Source of the DNA: Gammaproteobacteria bacterium
GTDB lineage: Bacteria > Pseudomonadota > Gammaproteobacteria > Steroidobacterales > Steroidobacteraceae
Length of the DNA: 52,815 nucleotides
Direction: 5' to 3'
NCBI GenBank assembly: GCA_028293765.1
Contig: JAQGOG010000155.1
Coordinates: 1-52,815, forward strand
The translations under genes were made by a program, and so were the position numbers. Below, in pieces: positions 17,398 through 26,299 of this stretch. The first letter of the stretch is position 1. The number at the start of each line of letters is the position of its first letter. The notes beneath the pieces were generated by a model. That model was not told the DNA's origin. It made no database searches and was given only the letters and a program-made list of their open reading frames with translations.

Positions 17398-17435
17398 ATG
17401 ACTACCCCGTGACTGGAATGTGACCGGAAAAAGAC
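17398..17435 (-). promoter_or_regulatory. Candidate Pho box array upstream of btaA
   Basis: On the minus strand GTCA-like half sites recur every 11 bp: GTCTT, GTCAC, GTCAC, GTCAT (plus-strand starts 17431, 17420, 17409, 17398). The best pair, CGGTCACATTCCAGTCAC, fits the PhoB direct-repeat pattern CTGTCAY-4 bp-CTGTCAY apart from the second base of each half. The position just before btaA fits phosphate-starvation control. The last half site is very near the start codon, so the promoter geometry is uncertain. Confidence 0.5.
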
Positions 17436-17485
17436 TGTCGGGGCGCCCCGGTCGCGTCCTGCGGTGGACACGGCCGGACGACCGG

Positions 17486-18142
17486 CTACTGCGGGGGCCG
17501 CTCCCCCGGTCGCTCTTCACGGGACGGTCCCGGACGCGGCCCTTGGGGCTTATCCGAGCCGCCGGACGGCCGTTCGCCTGATTGAGACGGCTGGGGCCGG
17601 GGAAAAGGTCTCACGTCCGCCTGCGGCCGCGGAGTGGGTCGCATGTCCGGCCGAGGACGTGGCGGACCCGGGATAGGCCGCCGACCCAGGCCCGGCTGCG
17701 GCCGTCCGATGGGAAGCCTGACCGGAAGCGGCCGACGCGGCGGAGCCGGCCGGTTGATCCAGACATTGCGCTGCCTGTAGAACGGGCGACTCGGATAGTA
17801 CCGGCCCCAATAGTCCCCGACGCTGAACGTCACAATACTGAGCCCCAACTTTGGGCCATAGCTGAGGATCGGTACGCGATTGTTCTGATAGTCGTAGTAG
17901 AGGTAGTCGGCATAGACCCAACCGCGATTGCCTTCCCAGTCGCTATCGCACCAGGTCCAGTCGTCGGTGCAACCGTAGATATTCACGAAGGTATTGGGGG
18001 GAATGCTTGCGACGAGCGGATAGTCACTGCTCGGCCCGGCACGCAGACGCACGGCGCCCTGCGTATAAGCGCCGGCGGCCGAAGCCAGTGAAGGAAGGCA
18101 CATAGACAGGAGACTAACGAGGGCCGCAGTACAGAGCCTCAT
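17486..18142 (-). CDS. Exported SH3-domain protein with Pro/Arg-rich tail
   Basis: A 218-residue exported protein. A signal peptide ends near ASA (residue 22), and a bacterial SH3 domain spans ~25-85 ([20 protein letters not shown], then [18 protein letters not shown]). A Tyr-rich linker follows, and the last ~85 residues are a low-complexity tail dominated by Pro, Arg and Gly. Bacterial SH3 domains often bind peptidoglycan peptides, and the basic tail may contact the wall or envelope polymers. It is upstream of btaA on the same strand with a 102-bp gap that holds the Pho-like repeats, so it is probably a separate unit. No specific function is known. Confidence 0.8.
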   Translation of the reverse strand: MRLCTAALVSLLSMCLPSLASAAGAYTQGAVRLRAGPSSDYPLVASIPPNTFVNIYGCTDDWTWCDSDWEGNRGWVYADYLYYDYQNNRVPILSYGPKLGLSIVTFSVGDYWGRYYPSRPFYRQRNVWINRPAPPRRPLPVRLPIGRPQPGLGRRPIPGPPRPRPDMRPTPRPQADVRPFPRPQPSQSGERPSGGSDKPQGPRPGPSREERPGERPPQ

Positions 18143-18201
18143 GAAAACGCCTCCTGTTCACGTCGACCTTTGACGGGAAATCCAGACCTCACCGTAGCAG
18201 C

Positions 18202-19275
18202 TCAGGCTTGCTTCAACCCGCGCCCCTCCGCCTTCGCTGCCTGGTGGCGCACTCTGTTTGGCGCGGGGCCGGTGGACTGCCGGAAAGTCAGAGATGACGG
18301 CAGCACGTGTTTGGAATGGTCCGCAGGCTCCCCGCTCAGGGTACGCAACAGCAACTCAGCGGCTTGCGCGGCCATGTCCGCTATCGGCTGTCTGATCGTC
18401 GTGAGCGCCGGCCACACCTGGCTTGCCAGCGGCGCGTCATCGAATCCGACTACGGAGAGATCTTCTGGCACGCCGAGCCCCATGCTATGGGCTACCGCGA
18501 GCACGCCGGCAGCCATCTCATCGTTACTCGCGAAAATGGCGGTGGGGCGCTTGGCCGCGGGAACGTTGAGCAGCTTGCGCGCACATTGAACGCCCGAAGC
18601 ATGCGAGTTGTAGCCCTGCACGACGAGCGTCTTATCCAGCCGTAATCCACAGCTTCGCAGGCCGTCGAGATAACCGCAATACCGATCCATCACCGCGGCG
18701 TGGTCCGGGTTGCCGATAACGAAACCGATCCGCTGGTGCCCCATGGCGGCGAGTTGCTCGGTCATGCTCGCGCAGCTCTCCCGGTCGTTGGTGCAGACGC
18801 TCCGGTAGGTATCGGTGTGCTTGCCCGGTGCGATGCGTACGAACGGAATATTCTGGCTCTCCAGAGCAGCGGTAACCGTGCTCAGGTCCGAGAGAGGCGG
18901 AGTCAGGAGCAGCCCGTCGGCGCGCGACTGACGGGCGTTCCGCATTACATCCTCGGCGAGAGTGGGTGCGTTGTAATCGCACGGCTGCATTACTATCTGA
19001 TACTTCGCCGCGTGGCTTCTCTCGATCACACCGGCCAGCACGCTGGTGGTGTAGTAACCGCACGAGACGTCGTAGAGCAACCCGAGCAGATACGAGCGAT
19101 TACCTCCAAGCCCCCGTGCGGAAGGATTGGGGTGATAGTCGAGCTTCTCGATCGCTCGCATCACCCGCTCCCGGACCTGCGGCTTGACGGTCTTTACATC
19201 GTTGATCACGCGCGAGACGGTTTTTATCGAGACGCCCGCGTGCTCTGCGACATCGATGATTGTTGGGTTCGCCAT
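18202..19275 (-). CDS. LacI-family regulator of the GH3/TonB sugar operon
   Basis: A 357-residue LacI/GalR repressor. The DNA-binding helix-turn-helix is TIIDVAEHAGVSIKTVSRVI, and the hinge reads YHPNPSARGL. The periplasmic-binding-protein-like core contains the usual NDEMAAGVLAVA and VGFDDAPLA segments. The ATG at 19275 has AGGAG two bases upstream and begins 5 bp after the stop of the GH3 gene, so it is the last gene of the TonB receptor-GH3-lacI unit. It most likely binds the palindrome in front of the receptor and releases it on an inducing sugar; this is inferred from position and family. Confidence 0.92.
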   Translation of the reverse strand: MANPTIIDVAEHAGVSIKTVSRVINDVKTVKPQVRERVMRAIEKLDYHPNPSARGLGGNRSYLLGLLYDVSCGYYTTSVLAGVIERSHAAKYQIVMQPCDYNAPTLAEDVMRNARQSRADGLLLTPPLSDLSTVTAALESQNIPFVRIAPGKHTDTYRSVCTNDRESCASMTEQLAAMGHQRIGFVIGNPDHAAVMDRYCGYLDGLRSCGLRLDKTLVVQGYNSHASGVQCARKLLNVPAAKRPTAIFASNDEMAAGVLAVAHSMGLGVPEDLSVVGFDDAPLASQVWPALTTIRQPIADMAAQAAELLLRTLSGEPADHSKHVLPSSLTFRQSTGPAPNRVRHQAAKAEGRGLKQA

Positions 19276-19280
19276 AGCTC

Positions 19281-21563
19281 CTATGACGATGGCGCGCGGC
19301 AGTCCCGAATGCAATAGCTGAGCCCGAATCCATAGGGGAATAGCGGCGAGTCATTCCCGTCATGGCGCTCAGCCTGGGCCTCACGATCGGCCTCACGATC
19401 GGCCTCGCCATGGCTTTCAAGCACGCCCTTCCTCGCGCCCCGGGGCCACGCGAACGACAGTTTTCCCGTGAAGTCCGCATTCACGTGCCCATCGCTCTTG
19501 CGAAACAGGACGTCGGCAATGCCGCCACCCTCGCTACCCGGCAGCCATGCCACCACGAAAGCGTCGGACGCTTGCAACTCCGGCGTAACGCCCCTGGGGC
19601 GACCCGTTAGAAAGACCGCGACAACCGGAATTCCGCTCCGCCGCAAGCGCATCAGCAACGCCAGATCGGGGTCGGGTAGGCCTTCGGGCACTGAGCCTGG
19701 TGCAACTGAAAGCGCCATCGGTGCAGCACCGTGCGCACTCTTCTCGGTCGCGGCCACGCGGGCGAGCGACGCGCCGCCGACAGGCGCTGGCACGCGAAGC
19801 GCACTCCAAATGCCAGGCATGCTCACTTCAGGCGCCGGTCGCAGCACGTCGTCTTCGAGTCCGCCTAGGGGTCCGCCGCTGCGCACGCCGCTGCGCACGC
19901 CGCTGCGCACGCCCCAATACTCGACCGATCTAATATCGCCATGCCACTCCGCGTAGGGGTCCTCGCCGAACACGACGATGGCAACGTCCGGCTTGGACCG
20001 GTAGCTGCCATCCACACTCAGCGTTGCCTTGCCTCCCGCTGCCGTCACCGTGGCCCGGATGCCTGCGAAAATCGAAGTCGCGCCCGGAAAGTCCGCATTC
20101 GAATTGCCCGTGCCTTGCCAGCTGATTGTCCAGCCGCCCGACTGCTTCCCGATGTCGTCCGCGCCGTCGCCCGCCACCAGCACGTTCAGCTTGCGGCGTA
20201 GAGGCAGCAGACCCCGGTCATTCTTGAGCAGCACGAGAGACTTCCTCACAGCTTCGCGAGCAACCGCCCGATGCTCCGGAGCGCCCAGCAGGGCCTGCTG
20301 ATTGGCCAGCGGCCGCGACGAGGGGCGCCCCTTTTCGAACAGCCCGTCACGCAGCTTGACCCGCAGAATCCGCGTCACCGCATCATCGATGCGTGCTTCG
20401 GCGATGTCTCCCGCTCGCACCTGTGCAACGGTATTCTGAATGAAGGCGCGCCACTCATCGGGCACCATGAACAGATCGATGCCGGCGTTGACGGCCTGCG
20501 CGCACCGGTCCTTCGAACAGCTCTGCACTTCATCGACACCGTCCCAGTCGCTCACGACCAGGCCGTCGAAGCCCATGCGTGTCTTGAGCACGTCGGTCAG
20601 CAGATGATGCTGACCGTGCATCTTGATCCCTTGCCAACTGTTATAGGACGCCATGACCGTCTGGACGCCGGACTGGATTGCGGCGATATATCCCTGGGCG
20701 TGCATATCGAGCAGGTCCCGCTCGGAGGAGAGATTGTCGCCCCGATCGATCCCCTGGTCCGTCCCGCCATCCCCGATGAAGTGTTTGGCGGTGGCCAGAA
20801 TGTGCTTGCCGTCGAGAAATGACGGTGTCGCCGCCCTGCCCTGCAACCCTTGAATCATGCGGCCCGCATAGGCGCGGACGATCTCGGGCTGCGACGAATA
20901 TCCCTCATACGAGCGCCCCCAGCGGCTGTCGCGGACTACCGCGACTGTCGGAGCGAACGTCCAGTCGATTCCCGTCACGGCGACCTCACGCGCAGTGATC
21001 TCGCCAATGCGTTCGATGAGGTCGGGATCATGCGCGGCGCCGAGCCCGACGTTGTGTGGGAAAAGAGTGGCACCGATCACGTTGTTGTGGCCGTGTACCG
21101 CATCCGTGCCCCACATCACCGGTATGGCTGGCGCGCCTCCCGATGAATCCATCGAGGCGTCATAGAAACGGTCCGCCAGGGCGACCCAGTCCGAGATGTG
21201 GGCATGTTTGTCGTTGCCCGGAAAGGCGCCGCCGCCGTTTAGAACGGATCCGAGCCGATATTTCTTTACGTCCGCGGGTGTTACGGACCGGATGTCCGCC
21301 TGCACCATCTGCGCGACTTTCTGCTCTAGCGTCAGTTGCCGCAGCAAGTCGGCGATGCGGGCTTCGATCCGCGGATCTTTGGGCACCGCGCTTGCGACCG
21401 CGGGCCAGCCAACCGCCTGCGACGGCTGCGTGTGACCTGAGTCAGCCGAGCCGTCTACGCTGGATGCGGCGAGAGCACGTCCGCGTGCCGCGACAGCGGC
21501 GCATATTGTGAGCACAACAAAAACCGCAGAGCGGCTCGCGGCTGACCGCATGGGATGGATCAT
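19281..21563 (-). CDS. Exported GH3 beta-glucosidase with two repeat-bearing insertions
   Basis: A glycoside hydrolase family 3 enzyme of about 760 residues, close to periplasmic exo-1,3/1,4-beta-glucosidases that release glucose from beta-glucans. It has a signal peptide, the (beta/alpha)8 domain with RWGRSYEGYSS, KHFIGDGGT and the nucleophile Asp in LVVSDWDG, and the second domain with GEDPYAEWHGDI. Between that segment and LPDPDLALL about 75 extra residues are inserted, including GVRSGVRSGVRSG. A second insert near the C-terminus contains EADREADRE. Both inserts carry exact 12-bp DNA repeats and stay in frame. The start is drawn at ATG 21563; the frame extends to a TTG at 21593. It lies between a TonB receptor and a LacI gene. 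Confidence 0.9.
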   Translation of the reverse strand: MIHPMRSAASRSAVFVVLTICAAVAARGRALAASSVDGSADSGHTQPSQAVGWPAVASAVPKDPRIEARIADLLRQLTLEQKVAQMVQADIRSVTPADVKKYRLGSVLNGGGAFPGNDKHAHISDWVALADRFYDASMDSSGGAPAIPVMWGTDAVHGHNNVIGATLFPHNVGLGAAHDPDLIERIGEITAREVAVTGIDWTFAPTVAVVRDSRWGRSYEGYSSQPEIVRAYAGRMIQGLQGRAATPSFLDGKHILATAKHFIGDGGTDQGIDRGDNLSSERDLLDMHAQGYIAAIQSGVQTVMASYNSWQGIKMHGQHHLLTDVLKTRMGFDGLVVSDWDGVDEVQSCSKDRCAQAVNAGIDLFMVPDEWRAFIQNTVAQVRAGDIAEARIDDAVTRILRVKLRDGLFEKGRPSSRPLANQQALLGAPEHRAVAREAVRKSLVLLKNDRGLLPLRRKLNVLVAGDGADDIGKQSGGWTISWQGTGNSNADFPGATSIFAGIRATVTAAGGKATLSVDGSYRSKPDVAIVVFGEDPYAEWHGDIRSVEYWGVRSGVRSGVRSGGPLGGLEDDVLRPAPEVSMPGIWSALRVPAPVGGASLARVAATEKSAHGAAPMALSVAPGSVPEGLPDPDLALLMRLRRSGIPVVAVFLTGRPRGVTPELQASDAFVVAWLPGSEGGGIADVLFRKSDGHVNADFTGKLSFAWPRGARKGVLESHGEADREADREAQAERHDGNDSPLFPYGFGLSYCIRDCRAPSS
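19377..19400. repeat. 12-bp tandem repeat (2 copies) in the GH3 gene
   Basis: The unit GGCCTCACGATC occurs twice in a row, followed by a partial third copy. It is read on the minus strand as part of EADREADRE in a charged insertion near the GH3 C-terminus. The unit length keeps the frame, as expected for expansion by slippage in coding DNA. Confidence 0.8.
19876..19911. repeat. 12-bp tandem repeat (3 copies) in the GH3 gene
   Basis: Three exact copies of CCGCTGCGCACG, encoding GVRS repeated on the minus strand. They lie at the start of the ~75-residue insertion in the second GH3 domain. Confidence 0.9.
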
Positions 21564-21607
21564 CTCGACAACTACCTCGCGGAAACGCGCCAATCAGCGC
21601 TTAAGGT

Positions 21608-21666
21608 GTACCGCGGCCAGTCTCGGCCGGAAGTGCCAGAAGGCCTCGAGTGTCTGGCCGCGGTAC
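21608..21666 (-). terminator. Long hairpin between the TonB receptor and GH3 gene
   Basis: Perfect 13-bp arms GTACCGCGGCCAG (21608-21620) and CTGGCCGCGGTAC (21654-21666) enclose a 33-nt loop that can pair further (CTCGGCC with GGCCTCGAG). There is no T tract. Between two genes of one operon it may stabilise the 3' end of the receptor transcript or act as a partial terminator that lowers GH3 expression. Confidence 0.6.
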
Positions 21667-21700
21667 GGGGGAACGATGCATGCAACAGTTTGACGAGTCG

Positions 21701-24409
21701 TTAGAAGCTGACCTGCAGGCGTACTCCGTAGGTTCGAGGCGGGTTGAAGATGAACTCCTGCGTCTGGGTGTCGATACCCGCCTGGGTAGCGTGTGCTTCG
21801 TCGGTCACGTTGTTGACGTAGAGCTCGACCCGGGCGTTGCTGGCCGCGTGCGTATATCCGAGGCCGAGATCCATATGGAAGTAGCCGTCAACCCGGTCAA
21901 ACAGGCTGAGCTGCTCGGGGCCGTACGCCGTGGCAACGTTGTTCGCATTCACCGCGGTCACAGTCCGTGAGCCATTCTGACCCGGCCCGCCGTTGAACGC
22001 GGTCAGGTACTGTCGGCTCTTATACGTGCCGGAGACGACCCAATCCGCCATCCCGCCCGGCACCGCGAACGCCTGGTTGAGGCGCAGGTTCACAGTGATC
22101 GGCGGCGAGCGCGGCAGCTCGTTGCCACCCAGATCGATCTGGGGTGCGCCACTCGGACCGCCACGACGTCCATCCGTCACGATCGAGCCGTTCTCATACC
22201 GCGTGTGCTGGTAGAGCAACGTCCCGGCGAGCGCAAATCCATGTCCCAGGCTGTAGGCGCTGTCCAGCTGGAAGCCGATGCTCCTCGATTTGCCGACGTT
22301 CTGGTTCAGCGTGACGGTGGGGCAGGACGTGTTGGGATTGTTATCCAGGCAAGCAGGCTGGTTGGCCGTATCGTTTGCCAGGAACGCAATACCCACCTGC
22401 GAGCTGAACACCTGGTCCGTGTACTTGACGTAGTAGACCGAACCGTTGAGCACCAGGGGATGGTCGAGGACCTGGAAGACGTTCTTGCTGCCGACTTCCA
22501 CCATCATGCTCTTCTCGGGCCCGACGGGCGGCGTGATGAGCTTGGTACCGGGATGCGCCGGATCGGCATCGACGGTATCGTTGAAGCTCGGCGCCTTGTG
22601 GCCCAGCGCCACGAGGGCATACGCCATGTTCTTGTCAGTGAACTCATATTGTGTGCGCGCCCGCCAGTCGACGAACTTCTCGGAGTTCGAGCCGTGCTGC
22701 ACGGTCGCGCCACCGAAGGCTACCTTGAGGCCGGGATAGTTCGCGCAGGTGCCGCCGAATGCGCTGGCCTGCACGCAACCACCCGACAGGAAGGTGTTCG
22801 TCGTATCGTTGACGCCGTAGGCCGTAATACCGGCACGGTACAAAGCGACCAGATCCGCCAGGGTGTTCGCAACCCCGTCACCATTGGCGTCCGGGTTCCG
22901 CAGTGTGCGCGAAAGTCCCGCCATGCTGAAGCCAGGCGTGCCCGAACGCATGGCGACGCCATTGGTGTCGAGCCCCGCGATGAAGTTGAAGCCGTCACGA
23001 TCCTTGCTTTCGTTCGAATAGCGGGCGCCGCCGGTGACCTTCCACTTATCGGTCACGGCAACGGTGATATCGCCGTAGCCCGACTTCGATTCGCCGTTGG
23101 TGCTGCCCTGGTTGAACTCCAGATACGGCAGGTTGGTGGTGTAGTCCTGCGGGATACCGAGGAATACGGCCTGGTGCTCCTTGAAGTAGTACAGACCCGC
23201 TGCCCAGGTAATCCGCTCGGCACTGTCCGGGGAGGTGAAGCGCAACTCGTGGGTGTGCATCTTCGAAGTCGTATCCCAGATCAAGGCGCTGTAGTTGCCG
23301 TACACCCGCTCCGCCAGATACTGCGCCGCCAGGGGGTCGCCTGGATGGACGAAACCGCCGCGCTCGATATTGGCGGCATCATCGCCGGGGAAGGCGTAGT
23401 CACGCCCTCCGGTCGGGTGATCCGACTGGTAGTGCAGGTCCCGGTACGCACCGATGTACTGAACATTCACATAATCGGTCTTGAACGTGGTATTCAGCGA
23501 CAGGCCCCAGTGACGGGTGTCCTGGGTCGGACTGAAGCCAGCCATGTTGACCTTGCGGGGATCGCTCACATCGTTGAAGTTTATGCCGGCCTTGGAGGCG
23601 TTGAAGAAGTCAACGCCGCGAGAGCCTGTGCCACGCGAGCGCAGATAGTCGCCCGTCACCAGGAACGACCACTGCTCCAAGGGCTGCGCGAGCAGGTGCA
23701 TGCGGGCCCCGAGGTCGTCCTGCGATTCCCAGCCGGTGAGGGTGCGCAATGGGCCCACATTCTTGACGAACGGGTCGTGCGTCGACGAGTAGATCGAAAA
23801 GCGTGCGGCGGCGACATCGTTGACCAGCGGCAGATTCAGTGCGCCGCGATATTCCTTCTCGTTGTAGTTGCCGACGGCGAGCTGTGCGTAGCCGTCGAAT
23901 TTGTTCATCTCCGGCTTCTTGGAGACGATATTGATGGTACCGCCCAACGCATTGCGTCCACGGATCGTGCCTTGCGGGCCCACGTTCACTTCGACCCGAT
24001 CGATGTCGAAGAAGGCCACCTGCAGACCGCGGGGACGCGGTACATAGACATCGTCGAGATGCGGCGCCACGGCCGGATCTCCCAACTCCGTATTGGCATC
24101 GCTGCCGATACCACGCACGTAGATGTTCGTGTTGTCCTCGTAGTTGGAAATTTCGACGCCCGGCAGGACGGACGGCAGGTCGACCAGATTGGTGGCACCC
24201 AGCGAGTCGAGCTCCGACTGCGTGGCCGTCACCGCCGTTCCGGCATAGCTCTGCAGTGTTTGCGTCACACGCTCGACCGAAACGACCACTTCCGCCAGTT
24301 CGGGCGGCTCTCGAGGCTTTTGCGCCGCCTCTTCCGCTGCCCGCGCGCCCGTCATGGAAAACAAGCTCGCGCCCACGATCAATGCAACAGACCTGTATAC
24401 AGTCGCCAT
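21701..24409 (-). CDS. TonB-dependent receptor of the glucan-type operon
   Basis: A 902-residue outer-membrane receptor that imports a ligand using TonB energy. A signal peptide ends near ARAAEE. A TonB-box-like LAEVVVSVERV precedes the plug (VLPGVEISNYEDNTNIYVRGIG; GPQGTIRGRNALGGTINIVSKKP), and a 22-strand barrel ends with the usual terminal Phe (YGVRLQVSF). The ATG at 24409 follows GGAGGGGGGAG, and a sigma-70 promoter with an overlapping operator lies 40-70 bp upstream. As first gene of the unit with GH3 and LacI it probably takes up a glucan oligosaccharide; the ligand is inferred from the neighbours only. Confidence 0.92.
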   Translation of the reverse strand: MATVYRSVALIVGASLFSMTGARAAEEAAQKPREPPELAEVVVSVERVTQTLQSYAGTAVTATQSELDSLGATNLVDLPSVLPGVEISNYEDNTNIYVRGIGSDANTELGDPAVAPHLDDVYVPRPRGLQVAFFDIDRVEVNVGPQGTIRGRNALGGTINIVSKKPEMNKFDGYAQLAVGNYNEKEYRGALNLPLVNDVAAARFSIYSSTHDPFVKNVGPLRTLTGWESQDDLGARMHLLAQPLEQWSFLVTGDYLRSRGTGSRGVDFFNASKAGINFNDVSDPRKVNMAGFSPTQDTRHWGLSLNTTFKTDYVNVQYIGAYRDLHYQSDHPTGGRDYAFPGDDAANIERGGFVHPGDPLAAQYLAERVYGNYSALIWDTTSKMHTHELRFTSPDSAERITWAAGLYYFKEHQAVFLGIPQDYTTNLPYLEFNQGSTNGESKSGYGDITVAVTDKWKVTGGARYSNESKDRDGFNFIAGLDTNGVAMRSGTPGFSMAGLSRTLRNPDANGDGVANTLADLVALYRAGITAYGVNDTTNTFLSGGCVQASAFGGTCANYPGLKVAFGGATVQHGSNSEKFVDWRARTQYEFTDKNMAYALVALGHKAPSFNDTVDADPAHPGTKLITPPVGPEKSMMVEVGSKNVFQVLDHPLVLNGSVYYVKYTDQVFSSQVGIAFLANDTANQPACLDNNPNTSCPTVTLNQNVGKSRSIGFQLDSAYSLGHGFALAGTLLYQHTRYENGSIVTDGRRGGPSGAPQIDLGGNELPRSPPITVNLRLNQAFAVPGGMADWVVSGTYKSRQYLTAFNGGPGQNGSRTVTAVNANNVATAYGPEQLSLFDRVDGYFHMDLGLGYTHAASNARVELYVNNVTDEAHATQAGIDTQTQEFIFNPPRTYGVRLQVSF

Positions 24410-24452
24410 CTCTCCCCCCTCCGAACCAGTTGGTTTGACTGTGGGCGGAAGA

Positions 24453-24480
24453 ATTACACCTGTCCTGACAACGTTGTCAA
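24453..24480 (-). promoter_or_regulatory. TonB receptor promoter with LacI-type operator
   Basis: On the minus strand TTGACA (24480-24475) and TGTAAT (24458-24453) lie 16 bp apart. The 14-bp perfect palindrome TGACAACGTTGTCA (24466-24479), with the central CG typical of LacI-family sites, covers the -35 box and the start of the spacer. Binding would therefore block polymerase. The LacI regulator is encoded as the third gene of this same unit, giving autoregulation. Confidence 0.82.
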
Positions 24481-24496
24481 ACTTCCGCCTATCCAA

Positions 24497-25489
24497 CTTC
24501 CCGGATTATTCAGTAACTCATTGATTATTGAAATCATTTTCATCTATAAATAAAAAGACAACGCTGGTACTGCTTTGCACCTGCGCGGCTCCAGCAGGAC
24601 CAAGGTCGCGCAGCCGCCGTGGCCGCAACAGTCGTCGAGTGCCGCATGGCGATAACTGGGGTACCGGGAATGACTGCGGTGCAGGGGCTGCAGCAGGTCG
24701 GGAACCTGCCTCGCCGTTGGTAGGCCGTTTGCGGATCCGTATGGCCCGAACGCCGGTCCCGGTCAACGAGGGCCGGGCGATTTCCGCTACTGTGCGCAAG
24801 AAGGCACGCCGCCAGACACAGTATTCGCGAGGGGGTCACGAGCTGCGCCTGGCGGCGTTCGGACGTTGAATCAAGGTCCGTGATCGGAAGGAATGCAACC
24901 GCTGTGCCAGCGCGCCCAGGCGGCCTGCGCCCCGTGGAGCGAGCATCTACCCGCCATTTAGTCAAATGGACGACCATGAAAGGTGCGCGCCTGCGCGCGC
25001 TGGCACGGTTACAGTGCACGCGGGTGTTGTTGCAGCGCTCCTTCGCAAATCTCACCGCTCCCGCTTGGGTTGTGGCCGGTGCCGCCGTTTCGGTTCAGGC
25101 CCGGAGCTTTTTCGCCCCGGTCATTAGAGAGATGCGGTGATGCGGTGATTCATGCGTCGGCTTGCAGGAAGCGTGGCAAGAAGCGCTGGCCAATCAGGCG
25201 CTCGTTCTGGAAATTGCGCGCTGCAACGCCCAGCGCACCGCAGCGTCCCTTAAATGACACGTCAGCGCGCTCTGACATGCGTTTGAGATGGGCGACCATT
25301 GCGCAGCCGGCCCGGTTGCGCTCAACCTGCCGCGAGAGCCCAGCGATCGGGAGTTGGCGGGCTTTGCAGCATTCCACCGATGAAAGAAGAGTTTGCAACT
25401 AGCAGTGCTGCCGGCGATTGCCACTGAGCGTGAAACGCGGAGGTTGCGCTCGAGTCATTCGGGCCGGTACGTATTTCAGGGGACAACTC
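24497..25489. other. 1-kb region without a supported gene
   Basis: An AT-rich patch at ~24500-24560 stands out in this GC-rich window and may belong to the receptor promoter region. The remainder holds only short frames without ribosome sites. One minus-strand frame near 25150-25300 (NERLIGQRFLPRFLQADA) reads like protein but matches nothing I recognise and may be a remnant. Confidence 0.45.
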
Positions 25490-26086
25490 ATGCGCGCTTA
25501 CGTGTTGGGTATCTGCAGCTTCCTTCTTGCAGCAGGGGGCGTCGAGGCGCAAGTTCCGCGTTCCGCCGACAGTAACCGCGCAGTTGATGCCACCATCGGC
25601 AACAAGGTCCTGCAGTTGCGCTATCTCACGCGGTCGCCGCTTGGAGCGGCGAAGAGTGATCTGGACTATGGTCTGCTGGTGACTGAAAACAACGATCTGA
25701 TCGGCTCAGCCGCCCTGATGTTCGAAACGGACCTCGACCAGGTGCCACGCCTGCGGCTCGAGATCGGCCCGCAAGCCTACTTGGCGCGACTGGTAACGCA
25801 ACAGAAGACCGACGTCTTCGCTCTCGCGGCCGGCGCCAACGCGCGCTATGACATCATCCGCCGTCTGGGACTCGCAGCCGTTGGCAGCGCATTCTATTCA
25901 CCGGGCGTGCTGACTTTCGGTTCAGCGCACAATCTTTACGACTTTACAGCGGGCGTCGAGCTCAGGTTCGCATCCCGGTTAACCGGGATGGCAGGCTACC
26001 GGTGGATGAAGTTCACCCTTGTGAACCAGCCCGACATCAAAGTAACAAACGAGCTCTTCGCCGGCCTGAGATGGCGATTGGATTAG
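25490..26086 (+). CDS. yfaZ: YfaZ-family outer-membrane protein
   Basis: A 198-residue exported protein of the YfaZ family, predicted small outer-membrane beta-barrels of unknown role. A signal peptide ends near VEA-QV. Alternating amphipathic strands follow with family-like segments LDYGLLVTENNDLIGSAALMFE, IGPQAYLA, AAGANARYD and the C-terminal ELFAGLRWRLD, which ends in a barrel-type strand. The ATG is preceded by AGGGG; an upstream in-frame start would spoil the signal peptide. It is a single gene ended by a hairpin shared with the convergent hemerythrin gene. Confidence 0.83.
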   Translation: MRAYVLGICSFLLAAGGVEAQVPRSADSNRAVDATIGNKVLQLRYLTRSPLGAAKSDLDYGLLVTENNDLIGSAALMFETDLDQVPRLRLEIGPQAYLARLVTQQKTDVFALAAGANARYDIIRRLGLAAVGSAFYSPGVLTFGSAHNLYDFTAGVELRFASRLTGMAGYRWMKFTLVNQPDIKVTNELFAGLRWRLD

Positions 26087-26239
26087 GACCACGGGGATCA
26101 GGATCGCCGCTGCCCCTCGGGTTCGCCAACATCTGCTGGCGCCCTGCCCTTGCCGCAGGCAAATCAAGCAAACAGTCGAAACAAGAGTCCCCGGGATTGC
26201 ACTGAGCTCGTGGTGCGGCGCGCGACTGCGCGGCGTGCG

Positions 26240-26275
26240 GCGCGGTTGGGCCGCTCTTTCGCGCCCCAACCGCGC
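26240..26275. terminator. Bidirectional hairpin between yfaZ and a hemerythrin gene
   Basis: An 11-bp perfect stem, GCGCGGTTGGG with CCCAACCGCGC, and a 14-nt loop containing CTCTTTC, placed between two convergent stop codons. T tracts are poor on both sides, so termination strength is uncertain. Confidence 0.6.
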
Positions 26276-26299
26276 GTTCCGCCGGCCCGTATTTTTGGC

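Noticed and set aside
22205..24553. A 782-codon open frame on the plus strand
   Set aside because: It is exactly antisense to the TonB receptor, has no ribosome site or recognisable family, and arises from the high-GC codon pattern of the real gene.
24540..25055. A 171-codon minus-strand gene
   Set aside because: No ribosome site, no family resemblance, composition typical of random high-GC open frames.
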